Below, piece after piece: positions 1 to 6,971 of a stretch of 9,772 nt of DNA (position 1 is its first letter; the number at the start of each line of letters is the position of its first letter). The DNA comes from an uncultured Bacilli bacterium (GTDB taxonomy: Bacteria; Bacillota_I; Bacilli_A; RF39; UBA660), in the NCBI GenBank assembly GCA_947628245.1, contig CANQZH010000026.1, forward strand, positions 1-9,772, given 5' to 3'. Both the position numbers and the translations under genes were made by a program. The notes under the pieces are model-generated. The model saw only the letters and a program-made list of their open reading frames with translations. It made no database searches and was not told where the DNA came from.

Positions 1-53
1 TCATTTTCAATTAATGTTTTAAAATCTACTATTCCATAAGGTATTTTTTTCAT
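1..53 (-). CDS. N-terminal fragment of a probable AAA-ATPase-like / PD-(D/E)XK nuclease family protein
   Basis: Only the first 17 codons are inside the window, reading MKKIPYGIVDFKTLIEN. From memory of the family, the IPYG(I)-x-(D/N)FK-x-L-I-E opening is characteristic of gut-bacterial proteins annotated as AAA family ATPase or PD-(D/E)XK nuclease superfamily (AAA-ATPase_like plus PDDEXK_9). These pair an N-terminal P-loop ATPase with a C-terminal nuclease-like domain and have no firmly known function. A purine-rich ribosome binding site (GAAAGAGG) lies about 9 bases before the ATG, and a good promoter lies just upstream at 79-107, so this is a real gene start and not a chance ORF. The catalytic motifs are outside the window, so the family call rests on this short N-terminal signature alone. 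Confidence 0.6.
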   Translation of the reverse strand, partial: MKKIPYGIVDFKTLIEN

Positions 54-78
54 TACTTAAGCCCTCTTTCTTATAAAA

Positions 79-107
79 ATTATACTAAATATTCTTTTAA
101 AAGTCAC
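79..107 (-). promoter_or_regulatory. Sigma-A-type promoter for the gene at the left edge
   Basis: On the minus strand the -35 is GTGACT (107-102) and the -10 is a perfect TATAAT (84-79), separated by 17 bases. The first base of the -35 overlaps the stop codon of the upstream gene. Transcription would start near position 72, leaving a leader of about 19 bases before the ATG at 53. The gene can therefore be transcribed independently of the HTH/thioredoxin-like pair. The promoter is inferred from sequence only. Confidence 0.65.
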
Positions 108-703
108 TAATCTATTAATTCAACAATTAGATCACTGTATATATCCACTAATTTTAATCTTTCTTCATTATTATTTAAATCAATTTTTTCATTAACTTCA
201 TAATAATTTAAAATATTTTGATTTTCTATTGTTATAACAAAAGGCGTGACAATTTCTTTTTCTAAAGTTTTATATTCTTTATCTTGTTCTTTAATAATTC
301 TTTCTTTTAAAATAGCATCTAATTTTTCTAATATTTGATAGTAACCTTCACTTCCATCTTTAACTTTATTTAATTTATCATCTATTACTTCAAATTTGCT
401 TTTTTCTTCATCTATATTGAAATAATAAAAATTAATTATTTCATATTTATCAATTACATTAGTAAATAATGGAATAATTTTTTTACTTAATTCATCATTT
501 GCTCCAATAAGAAAAATAGCTCTTTCTTTATTAAAAACATCAGCATTATTAACATAAGTAACATTACTATTTACTTTAACATTAAATTCTTTAAAAAAAC
601 GATAATTATCCGTACTTTGATAATCTTCATAAGTTTTAAAACCAACTATACTACTACCTAAAATAATAATTATAATTAATAAACCAATTATTTTCTTTTT
701 CAT
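107..703 (-). CDS. Membrane-anchored protein with a thioredoxin-like fold but no cysteines
   Basis: The protein has 198 residues. It starts with a basic stretch and one hydrophobic helix (about 4-21) with no lipobox Cys, so it is probably an N-terminal anchor with the rest outside the membrane. The remainder has the order of a thioredoxin fold: strand RAIFLIG (61-67), a helix (71-87), strand INFYYFNID (90-98), a long charged helical insert (about 107-150), then TP (153-154) at the usual cis-proline position and strand FVITIENQNIL. The position where CxxC normally sits reads ANDELSKK, and the whole protein contains no cysteine, so classical disulfide exchange is not possible. Its ATG overlaps the stop of the upstream HTH gene (TAATG) behind a weak ribosome binding site, suggesting translational coupling and a shared function. 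The fold assignment is by eye. A generic secreted protein is the alternative. Confidence 0.6.
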   Translation of the reverse strand: MKKKIIGLLIIIIILGSSIVGFKTYEDYQSTDNYRFFKEFNVKVNSNVTYVNNADVFNKERAIFLIGANDELSKKIIPLFTNVIDKYEIINFYYFNIDEEKSKFEVIDDKLNKVKDGSEGYYQILEKLDAILKERIIKEQDKEYKTLEKEIVTPFVITIENQNILNYYEVNEKIDLNNNEERLKLVDIYSDLIVELID

Positions 704-1383
704 TATTCAACATCCGTTCTACAATTATCTTCTAACTTTAAAGGTATATTATAAGTTTTAATATTACCTAATTCATCAGTAGCATTTATTTCAATTTCTA
801 AAGAATTTTCTTGATAATTTTTACAAGTTTTTTGATAATTATCAACATTAAAAGTTAAATCTTTTAAATAATTTTCTAAACTAATATTTTCTTTACTTTT
901 ACAAGTATCTATTTTAGCTTTAACCGTATTATTATCTTCATATAAGGTACAACTAATATTTTGATATATATTATCATCTTCAATTCCACAATAATCTATT
1001 GAAGATATATAAATAGATGATTTAGCATTATTATATGCAATACTACCAGAAATATTAAAATTACGACAATTAGAACTAATAGTTTTAAATTCAAAATTAT
1101 CATTATCATAAAAAATTATGCCAACGATAACTATAATAATTAAAATAATTGGGACAAGAATAAACATTCTCTTTTTTTTAATTGTTTTATTATTTAATAA
1201 TTCATTTAAATCTAAATCAAAATAATTACATATTTCACTTAAAATTGTTAAATCAGGAATATTAACATTAGTTTCCCATTTACTGACAGCTTGAGTAGAA
1301 ACATTAAATAAACGACCAAATTCAGCTTGAGTTAAATGATGATTAATTCTTAATTGTCTAATTTTATTTCCTAAGTCATTCAT
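703..1383 (-). CDS. Membrane-anchored XRE-family (HTH_3) regulator with a six-cysteine outer domain
   Basis: A 226-residue protein. Residues about 4-60 form a Cro/C1-type helix-turn-helix, with the typical GNKIRQLR start, TQAEFG, and the recognition segment STQAVSKWET. A basic stop-transfer stretch (KKKR, 69-72) precedes one strongly hydrophobic helix at about 73-92. The C-terminal 130 or so residues should therefore lie outside the membrane. They contain six cysteines (106, 132, 145, 161, 187, 221), suggesting up to three disulfides. This layout is that of a one-component sensor that binds DNA from the membrane. The start is placed at the ATG at 1383, because AGGAAG (1397-1392) sits 8 bases upstream of it; the in-frame GTG at 1392 overlaps that site. 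It is probably co-transcribed with the thioredoxin-like gene. The ligand and target are unknown. Confidence 0.8.
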   Translation of the reverse strand: MNDLGNKIRQLRINHHLTQAEFGRLFNVSTQAVSKWETNVNIPDLTILSEICNYFDLDLNELLNNKTIKKKRMFILVPIILIIIVIVGIIFYDNDNFEFKTISSNCRNFNISGSIAYNNAKSSIYISSIDYCGIEDDNIYQNISCTLYEDNNTVKAKIDTCKSKENISLENYLKDLTFNVDNYQKTCKNYQENSLEIEINATDELGNIKTYNIPLKLEDNCRTDVE

Positions 1384-1406
1384 ATGTTTCACTTCCTACT
1401 AAATTA

Positions 1407-1415
1407 AGTATATCA
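1407..1415 (-). promoter_or_regulatory. Extended -10 promoter for the HTH/thioredoxin-like pair
   Basis: The minus strand reads TGATATACT: a TGn extension directly followed by TATACT (5 of 6 to TATAAT). No convincing -35 is found 17-18 bases upstream, which fits an extended -10 promoter. The predicted start near 1400 leaves a leader of about 17 bases. It lies directly after the terminator of the preceding operon. Confidence 0.45.
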
Positions 1416-1420
1416 TAAAA

Positions 1421-1452
1421 TAAAAAAAACATTTATTTTTTTTCTAAATGTT
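1421..1452 (-). terminator. Intrinsic terminator of the rlmN-prkC-rpe operon
   Basis: On the minus strand, AACATTTA (1452-1445) pairs perfectly with TAAATGTT (1435-1428) around a purine loop of G followed by eight A. The stem runs straight into a T-tract: two T in the stem and six more, then A and TTTT. The TAA stop of the DUF308-like gene (1435-1433) forms part of the 3' arm, so gene end and terminator are merged. The stem is only 8 bp and AT-rich, but the U-tract is strong. Confidence 0.75.
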
Positions 1453-1972
1453 CTTCTTTTATTGTTAAAAAAACGATATTTTGAATAACTATAATAAATT
1501 CACAAATAATAATTATTGTTGCCATATAAGTATTAATTTTAAAATTAAATAATGGATCAAAAAATAATAAGAAACTTAAAATTATATTAGTAATTGTTAA
1601 TATTAAAATAAATAACCAAATATCTTTTTTATTTTTTAATAAAACATAAGCTCCATATAAACGATTAGCACTTTGATATATTAAATATCCTCCTAATAAA
1701 ATAGTAAATATATTAGCTAAAATAGTAGATTTTAAAATAGCAATAATACCATATAAAATAAATAAGACTCCTTTAGTTAATTGATTATTTTCTATAGGCT
1801 TTTTTAAATAATAAAAACTTAAAATAACACCCCAAAAAATACTAACATAACCAAACACATTAATAGCAATATTAATAAAATTATCAGGATTAACATACAA
1901 CACTAAAGCAAAAGCTACTAATAAAATAACAAAAATAAAACTTCCTTTAACTTCTTTTTTAACTTTTTCCAT
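1433..1972 (-). CDS. DUF308/HdeD-like multi-pass membrane protein
   Basis: The protein has 179 residues and is almost entirely hydrophobic, with about six membrane helices in three hairpin-like pairs (about 10-27, 33-54, 65-80, 84-104, 119-140, 148-172). Segments such as FGYVSIFWGVILSFYYL and IFTILLGGYLIYQSANRLYGAY resemble the repeated helix pairs of the DUF308 (HdeD-like) family, whose biochemical role is not established. The start is placed at the ATG at 1972, because AGGTGG lies five bases upstream. This makes it overlap the last 14 bases of rpe, a sign of translational coupling. It is the last gene of the operon. Firmicutes often have thiN after rpe, so a membrane protein here is a lineage-specific addition. 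A role in envelope stress beside the PASTA kinase is a guess. Confidence 0.65.
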   Translation of the reverse strand: MEKVKKEVKGSFIFVILLVAFALVLYVNPDNFINIAINVFGYVSIFWGVILSFYYLKKPIENNQLTKGVLFILYGIIAILKSTILANIFTILLGGYLIYQSANRLYGAYVLLKNKKDIWLFILILTITNIILSFLLFFDPLFNFKINTYMATIIIICEFIIVIQNIVFLTIKEEHLEKK

Positions 1973-2594
1973 AACTACCACCTATTCTTAATTTATCAAT
2001 TTGTTTTTCATAATCATCACTTAAACAAATAAACGAACCACTTACACATATATCAACATCATCTTTGACATAATTAATTGTTTCATCATTAATTCCCCCA
2101 TCAACACTTATTAAAACATTTTCTCCTTTAAGTTCTTTAATTTTTGGAATAACTTCTTTTAAAAATTGTTGACCACCTTTTCCTGGATAAACACTCATAA
2201 TTAAAACTAAATCAAGATATTTTAAATAATTTTGTAAAAGAGATAATTTACTATCCGGATTGAGCGCTAAACCAACTTTTATTCCATAACTTTTAATTTG
2301 ATTAATATAGACTAAAGGATTTAATATTTCAGCTTGAATTGTAATAAATAAGGGCTTTAAGATTTGTAATTTAGTAATATACTCTTTAGGATTACTTACC
2401 ATTAAATGAATATCTAAAGGTTTATTAACATCTTTTAGCAAAGAAATAAATTCATCTAAATCATCATTTTTTTCATTAACAAAGATACCATCCATAATAT
2501 CAACGTGAATATAATCAGCACTTGTTGCCAATATTTTTTTAATAGTTTCTTCTTTAGAATTTTGATATTTTAAAAATGAGACAGATACTTTCAT
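1959..2594 (-). CDS. rpe: Ribulose-phosphate 3-epimerase family protein, divergent
   Basis: The 211-residue TIM-barrel protein belongs to the family that interconverts ribulose 5-phosphate and xylulose 5-phosphate in the pentose-phosphate pathway. All four expected metal ligands are visible: His30 and Asp32 in IHVDIMDG, His63 in DIHLM, and Asp165 in VDGGIN. Asp32 and Asp165 are also the acid/base pair. The methionine ring (34, 65, 133) and the phosphate loops YPGKGGQ (136-142) and SGSF (185-188) are present. Divergent points: the usual FVPNxTFG loop after MDG is replaced by FVNEKNDDLD, and the common VHxE reads IQAE (Gln87). The start is supported by AAAGGAGG six bases before the ATG. The ATG overlaps the rsgA stop (ATGA), and the 3' end overlaps the next gene. 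Position after rsgA is conserved in Firmicutes. A changed sugar-phosphate specificity cannot be excluded. Confidence 0.85.
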   Translation of the reverse strand: MKVSVSFLKYQNSKEETIKKILATSADYIHVDIMDGIFVNEKNDDLDEFISLLKDVNKPLDIHLMVSNPKEYITKLQILKPLFITIQAEILNPLVYINQIKSYGIKVGLALNPDSKLSLLQNYLKYLDLVLIMSVYPGKGGQQFLKEVIPKIKELKGENVLISVDGGINDETINYVKDDVDICVSGSFICLSDDYEKQIDKLRIGGSYGKS

Positions 2595-3424
2595 TTTGTA
2601 GCCTCCTTTAAAAAACTCAAATAATTATTATAACGAGATAATAAAATTTCTTTATCTAATACTGCTTTTTTTACTTGACAATCATTTTCTTTATCGTGCA
2701 GGCAATCATTAAATTTACAATCATAATTTAAAAATTCAATAAAACTATTTTTAATATCTTCTTTAGTATAATTACTTAAATCTAGTGAAGAAAAACCAGG
2801 AGTATCACCAAACCAAATATTTTTAAGATTATATATTTCTGTATGTCTTGTAGTATGAACTCCTCTATTTAAAGCAAGACTAATTTCACTGGTTTTTAAA
2901 TTTAATGATGGTTCAATAAGATTTAAAAGAGTTGATTTACCAGCACCGGATTGACCAGTTAAAACAACTACCCGATCCTTTAAAAAAGAAAGTAATTTAT
3001 CTAAATGTTTATTATCAAAAGTTAGAATATCCATTTTATCATAATATTTTCGTAAGTTTTTTAAATTATTTTTAGCTTCTTCATCAATTAAATCTAATTT
3101 AGTAAAACATATTAAAGGTTTAATATTATTAATTAAACAATAACAAATTTGTTTATCTAATAAATTTAAAGATAAATCAGGTTTCTTTAAACTCGTAACA
3201 ATAATACAATAATCAATATTAGCAATTCTTGGTCTTGATAATTCATTTTTTCGAGGCATTATTTTAGTAATAACTTTATTTTCTTTATCAAATAATACTA
3301 AATCCCCAACTAAAGGGGTATTTTTATCTTTCTTAAAGATACCCCTTGGGATACAATCAAATTCTTCATCTTCCGATAAAACGGTATAAACATTACTAAT
3401 ATTTTTAATTATTTTTCCAATCAT
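2591..3424 (-). CDS. rsgA: Small-subunit ribosome assembly GTPase RsgA (YjeQ/YloQ)
   Basis: The protein has 277 residues and is a circularly permuted GTPase that checks late 30S maturation and is stimulated by the ribosome. The N-terminal OB-fold is at about 1-65. The GTPase motifs appear in permuted order: G4 TKLD (108-111), then the P-loop GQSGAGKST (157-165), the switch region with RGVHTTRHT (187-195), and G3 DTPG (207-210). The C-terminal zinc knuckle is complete, with Cys236, Cys241, His243 and Cys249. The length is slightly shorter than the roughly 290-300 residues of Bacillus homologues. Its start, preceded by AGAGGG, lies 8 bases after the prkC stop, and its TGA stop overlaps the rpe start, so it sits firmly inside the operon. 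In B. subtilis this GTPase is a known PrkC substrate, which gives its position next to the kinase functional sense. Confidence 0.96.
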   Translation of the reverse strand: MIGKIIKNISNVYTVLSEDEEFDCIPRGIFKKDKNTPLVGDLVLFDKENKVITKIMPRKNELSRPRIANIDYCIIVTSLKKPDLSLNLLDKQICYCLINNIKPLICFTKLDLIDEEAKNNLKNLRKYYDKMDILTFDNKHLDKLLSFLKDRVVVLTGQSGAGKSTLLNLIEPSLNLKTSEISLALNRGVHTTRHTEIYNLKNIWFGDTPGFSSLDLSNYTKEDIKNSFIEFLNYDCKFNDCLHDKENDCQVKKAVLDKEILLSRYNNYLSFLKEATK

Positions 3425-3432
3425 AAACCCTC

Positions 3433-5196
3433 TTAATATAATCCATTATCATTATCTTCTTTATTATCATTATTATTGTCATTATTATTATTATTTGTTT
3501 TAGATGGTTTTTTAGCAACAGTTATGGTAATAGATGTTCCACTTACAATTCTAGTTCCTTTAGATCGACTTTGTTTTAAGACAACTCCAGGATTTTTACT
3601 AGATGTTTCTTCTTCAACTTTATTAACAGTTACATTATATTTTTCTAAGAATGATACAACATCATCATAAGTATAACTTCCATTAGTAAAATCAGGATAT
3701 TTATCGACTTCTGGAATATATAAAGTTACATAATCACCTTTACTAACCTTTTCCCCTTCTTTAGGATTTTGTTCAATAATAATATTTTCTTCAGCATTAT
3801 TTTTAGCATCTTTTTTCTCAATTACGACTTGAACGCCTAAAGTTTCTAATTTACCTTTAATTTCTAAATAGTTTTGACCAACATAATTTTCTAAAGTAAT
3901 TTTAGCATCACCTTCACTTACAAATAATGTTACTTGAGTTCCTTTAGTTCTTTTAGTACCGGCTAAAGGACTAGTTTTAACAATTTTGCCAAATTCAATT
4001 TCATCAGATGAAGCTGGTTGTTGTTCAGTTGCTACATTAAAACCTGCATCTTGTAAAGTTTTAATAGCTTCTTCTACTGTTTGATTAGTAACATCAGGTA
4101 TTAATATTTCTTTATTAGTAGTTAATGCTGGTACTAGTAAAACAACAGTTGTAATAGCAACGATTAAAAATGTAAAAATAGAGGCTAAAATAATTAAAGT
4201 CTTATTTTCTTTCTTTAAATCATTTTGGGTTATTTGTCTAGCAATAATTTCATCTTCACTATTATCTTCTTTTTTCTTTTCTTCTACTTTAGCATTTTTT
4301 AAAACTTTAGTAATTTTAGTTTCATCTATATTTTCAGGATAAGGAAGTTCTATTTTAGGTTCTTTAGCTCTTGAATCATCTAAACAAGTCATTAAATCAT
4401 TATGCATTTCTCTGGCATCAGCATAACGATTTTTAGGATTTTTAGCTGTAGCCCGAATAATAATATTTTCAATACTTTGAGGAATATTAGGGACTTCTTC
4501 TTTAATAGATGGTAATGGTTCTTTTAAATGTTTTAAAGCAATTTCTACAGCATTATCGCCTTTATAAGGAAGCTTACCTGCTAATAATTCATACATTACA
4601 ATACCCATTGAATAAATATCACTTTGTAAGCTTGAACCTTTACCACTAGCTTGTTCAGGTGGTAAATAATGAACACTACCCATTACAGAATTAGTTTGCG
4701 TAAGTTGAGTTGCATTCATTGCCATTGAAATTCCAAAATCAGTTATTTTAACTAAACCATTTTCTAAAATCATTATATTTTGAGGTTTAATATCACGATG
4801 AATAATATACGAATCGTGAGCCACACTCATTCCATCCGTAATTTGAAGCATTATATCGACAACTTCACTAACTGTTAATTTACCTCTTTTTTTAATTAAT
4901 TCTTTTAAATGTTTACCTTCAATGTATTCCATAACAATGTAATACATTCCGTGATCTTCCCCAACATCATAAACTTCAACAATATTAGGATGTGTTAAAC
5001 TACTAGCTGATAGAGCTTCTCTTTGAAAACGTCTAACAAACTTTTCATCACCAGATAAATCGCCTCTTAAAATTTTAACAGCTACATCACGATCTAAAAT
5101 AGTATCATAGGCAAGATAAACATTAGCCATTCCACCTTCACCTATTGATTTCATAATTTGATAACGGTCAGATATTTTTTGACCTTTCATTATCAT
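3433..5196 (-). CDS. prkC: PASTA-domain eukaryotic-type Ser/Thr protein kinase (PrkC/StkP family)
   Basis: A 587-residue membrane kinase that binds peptidoglycan fragments or lipid II outside and phosphorylates cytoplasmic proteins controlling wall synthesis and division. The cytoplasmic kinase domain (about 12-272) has the glycine loop GEGGMANVY (19-27), Lys41, Glu60, HRDIKPQN (133-140), DFG (153-155) and an activation loop rich in Thr (163, 166, 168) ending in GSVHYLPPEQ. A charged juxtamembrane linker, one membrane helix (about 333-356) and three PASTA repeats (about 365-428, 432-496, 499-562) follow. The C-terminus is an Asn/Asp-rich tail (566-587). The ATG at 5196 is preferred: GGTGG lies five bases upstream and it overlaps the prpC stop (ATGA). 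An ATG at 5190 and an upstream GTG at 5205 are alternatives. It is paired with its phosphatase, as is usual. Confidence 0.97.
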   Translation of the reverse strand: MIMKGQKISDRYQIMKSIGEGGMANVYLAYDTILDRDVAVKILRGDLSGDEKFVRRFQREALSASSLTHPNIVEVYDVGEDHGMYYIVMEYIEGKHLKELIKKRGKLTVSEVVDIMLQITDGMSVAHDSYIIHRDIKPQNIMILENGLVKITDFGISMAMNATQLTQTNSVMGSVHYLPPEQASGKGSSLQSDIYSMGIVMYELLAGKLPYKGDNAVEIALKHLKEPLPSIKEEVPNIPQSIENIIIRATAKNPKNRYADAREMHNDLMTCLDDSRAKEPKIELPYPENIDETKITKVLKNAKVEEKKKEDNSEDEIIARQITQNDLKKENKTLIILASIFTFLIVAITTVVLLVPALTTNKEILIPDVTNQTVEEAIKTLQDAGFNVATEQQPASSDEIEFGKIVKTSPLAGTKRTKGTQVTLFVSEGDAKITLENYVGQNYLEIKGKLETLGVQVVIEKKDAKNNAEENIIIEQNPKEGEKVSKGDYVTLYIPEVDKYPDFTNGSYTYDDVVSFLEKYNVTVNKVEEETSSKNPGVVLKQSRSKGTRIVSGTSITITVAKKPSKTNNNNNDNNNDNKEDNDNGLY

Positions 5197-5936
5197 AAGT
5201 CCCACCCACTTTTCATATCTAAAATTGCAATTGAAATGTTATCAGTTCCACCTCTTATATTGCATTTTTTAATTAACTTTTGAACCATTTGTTCTAAAGT
5301 TAAATCTTCATTTAAAACTTTTTCAATTTGTTCAACACTTAACATATTAGTTAAACCATCACTACAAAGTAAAATACCATCTACTTCTGTATCAACATCA
5401 ATTAAATCTAATTCACAAGTATCACTAGCACCTAAAGCTTTCATTAAAACATTTTTCTTAGGATGATTTTTAGCTTCTTCTAAAGTTAAATTACCAGCTT
5501 CGACTAAAAGATTTACTAAAGTATGATCTTTAGTCATTTTATGCAATTTACCATTTTTTAAAACAAAACCAGAAGAATCACCAATATTACCAAATAATAA
5601 ATAATCTTTAGTAACAAGGGCTAAAACTAAGGTTGTTCCAAGTCCTTTAGAATCAACGTGAGTTTTAGCATATTCTAAGATTGCTAAATTAATTTCATTA
5701 ACATTATCATTTAACCAATTAGCCGCATCCATTTTAGAACCAATACTACTCATATTTTTAAAACGAGTTCCTAAATGAGTAACAGCAAGACTTGATGCAA
5801 TTTCCCCAGCTCTATGTCCACCCATTCCATCCGCAACAATAAGTAAATATTCATCGTTATTATTTTTAATAATCGTTACGGAATCTTCATTATGACTTCG
5901 TACTTTTCCCACATCTGTTAAATAAAATGATTTCAT
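5193..5936 (-). CDS. prpC: PP2C-type Ser/Thr protein phosphatase (PrpC/Stp)
   Basis: A soluble 247-residue metal-dependent (PPM) phosphatase that removes phosphate from the kinase encoded next and from its targets. The motifs run in order: RSHNED (13-18), ADGMGGHRAGE (35-45, including the metal-binding Asp36), GTT (100-102), GNIGDS (117-122), DHT (137-139), CSDGL (191-195) and GGTDNIS (229-235). After GDS the usual Arg is Ser (GDSS), a small deviation. The start is placed at the ATG at 5936: GAGGTG (5946-5941) precedes it, and MKSFYLTDVGKVRSHNED matches the normal family N-terminus. Longer in-frame versions would add unrelated residues and run into rlmN. It begins 1 base after the rlmN stop and overlaps prkC by four bases, so phosphatase and kinase should be made together. 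Confidence 0.96.
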   Translation of the reverse strand: MKSFYLTDVGKVRSHNEDSVTIIKNNNDEYLLIVADGMGGHRAGEIASSLAVTHLGTRFKNMSSIGSKMDAANWLNDNVNEINLAILEYAKTHVDSKGLGTTLVLALVTKDYLLFGNIGDSSGFVLKNGKLHKMTKDHTLVNLLVEAGNLTLEEAKNHPKKNVLMKALGASDTCELDLIDVDTEVDGILLCSDGLTNMLSVEQIEKVLNEDLTLEQMVQKLIKKCNIRGGTDNISIAILDMKSGWDL

Positions 5937-5937
5937 C

Positions 5938-6954
5938 TTACACCTCTTTGCTTCGTAACTGACCACAAGCGGCACTTATTTTACTACCAAATTCTTTTCT
6001 AATGGTCACATTAATCCCTTCTTTTTTCAAAACATCATAAAATTTTAAAACCCGATTCTTACTACTTTTTTTAAATTCTAAATGGCTTGTCTCATTATAA
6101 GGAATTAAATTAACATAAACATTCATTCCTTTTAATAAATGAGCTAAACTTATAGCACATTCTTGGGTATCATTTACCATACTAAGCATAACATATTCTA
6201 TCGTCACTCGTCTATTAGTAAGTGCAATATATTCTTTTAAAGTGTTAATTAAAGGGGTAATACTATACACTTTATTGACAGGCATTAACATATTACGTAA
6301 ATCATCATTTGGAGCGTGTAAACTAATAGCTAAATTAATTTGAATATCTAATTTACTTAATTCTTTAATTTTAGGAATAAGACCACAAGTAGATAAAGTA
6401 ATATGCCGCGCTCCAATACCTATTCCTTTAGGATGATTAATAATTTTAATAAATTTAATAATATTATCATAATTATCTAGGGGTTCACCAATACCCATAA
6501 TAACAACGGAAGATATACGTTTACCAATTACTTCTTCAATAGCTAAAATTTGTAAAACAATTTCATAAGCTTCTAAATTACGAACTTTTTTCAAACGACC
6601 AGACTCACAAAAAGCACAACCCATATTACAACCAACTTCACTAGAAACACATACACTAATACCATAATCGTGATACATAACAACAGCTTCAATAAATTCA
6701 TTATCTTCTAATTTAAATAAATACTTTTCTGTTAAATTATCAATCTCTCTTTTTTTTATTTCTAATTTATTAAAAGTAAAATCTTTCTTCATTTGGGCAA
6801 TAACATCTTTTTTTAAATTACTAAATTCATCAAAAGAAGAAACTCTTTTTAAATATAACCATTCATATACTTGAATAGCTTTATACTTTTTTTCACCAAT
6901 ACTTTCAAAATATTTTTCTAAATCTTCAATTGTTTGACCATAAATATTTGTCAT
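5938..6954 (-). CDS. rlmN: Dual-specificity 23S rRNA (A2503)/tRNA (A37) C2-methyltransferase RlmN
   Basis: The protein has 338 residues, a normal length, and is a radical-SAM enzyme that makes 2-methyladenosine in 23S rRNA and some tRNAs. The [4Fe-4S] cluster motif CNMGCAFC is at 109-116 (Cys109, 113, 116). The two catalytic cysteines are present at the right places: Cys102 in VCVSSEVGC, seven residues before the cluster, and Cys330 in SAACGQL. MGIGEPLDN (153-161) and SLHAPND (211-217) are typical radical-SAM methylase motifs, and an N-terminal helical domain (YGQTIEDLEKYF) precedes them. The true start is the ATG at 6954, because AGGTG (6965-6961) sits six bases upstream; the in-frame GTG at 6963 lies inside that site. 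It is the first gene of the operon. Its last codons carry the ribosome binding site of prpC. Confidence 0.97.
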   Translation of the reverse strand: MTNIYGQTIEDLEKYFESIGEKKYKAIQVYEWLYLKRVSSFDEFSNLKKDVIAQMKKDFTFNKLEIKKREIDNLTEKYLFKLEDNEFIEAVVMYHDYGISVCVSSEVGCNMGCAFCESGRLKKVRNLEAYEIVLQILAIEEVIGKRISSVVIMGIGEPLDNYDNIIKFIKIINHPKGIGIGARHITLSTCGLIPKIKELSKLDIQINLAISLHAPNDDLRNMLMPVNKVYSITPLINTLKEYIALTNRRVTIEYVMLSMVNDTQECAISLAHLLKGMNVYVNLIPYNETSHLEFKKSSKNRVLKFYDVLKKEGINVTIRKEFGSKISAACGQLRSKEV

Positions 6955-6960
6955 TAATTT

Positions 6961-6965
6961 CACCT
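6961..6965 (-). promoter_or_regulatory. Ribosome binding site that fixes the rlmN start
   Basis: AGGTG on the minus strand, six bases before the ATG at 6954. The in-frame GTG at 6963 is part of this site, so it is not the start codon. The same AGGTG-type site recurs before the ATPase gene and the DUF308-like gene. Confidence 0.7.
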
Positions 6966-6971
6966 ATAACT

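Noticed and set aside
3476..3670. Open reading frame of 64 codons on the plus strand
   Set aside because: It lies entirely antisense to the coding sequence for the third PASTA repeat and Asn-rich tail of prkC. It is a shadow of that AT-rich, low-complexity gene end, with no independent support.
5937..5975. Longer N-terminus for prpC starting at 5975
   Set aside because: The extra 13 residues overlap the rlmN 3' end in another frame and have no family similarity, whereas the ATG at 5936 has a good ribosome binding site and begins the conserved PP2C N-terminus.
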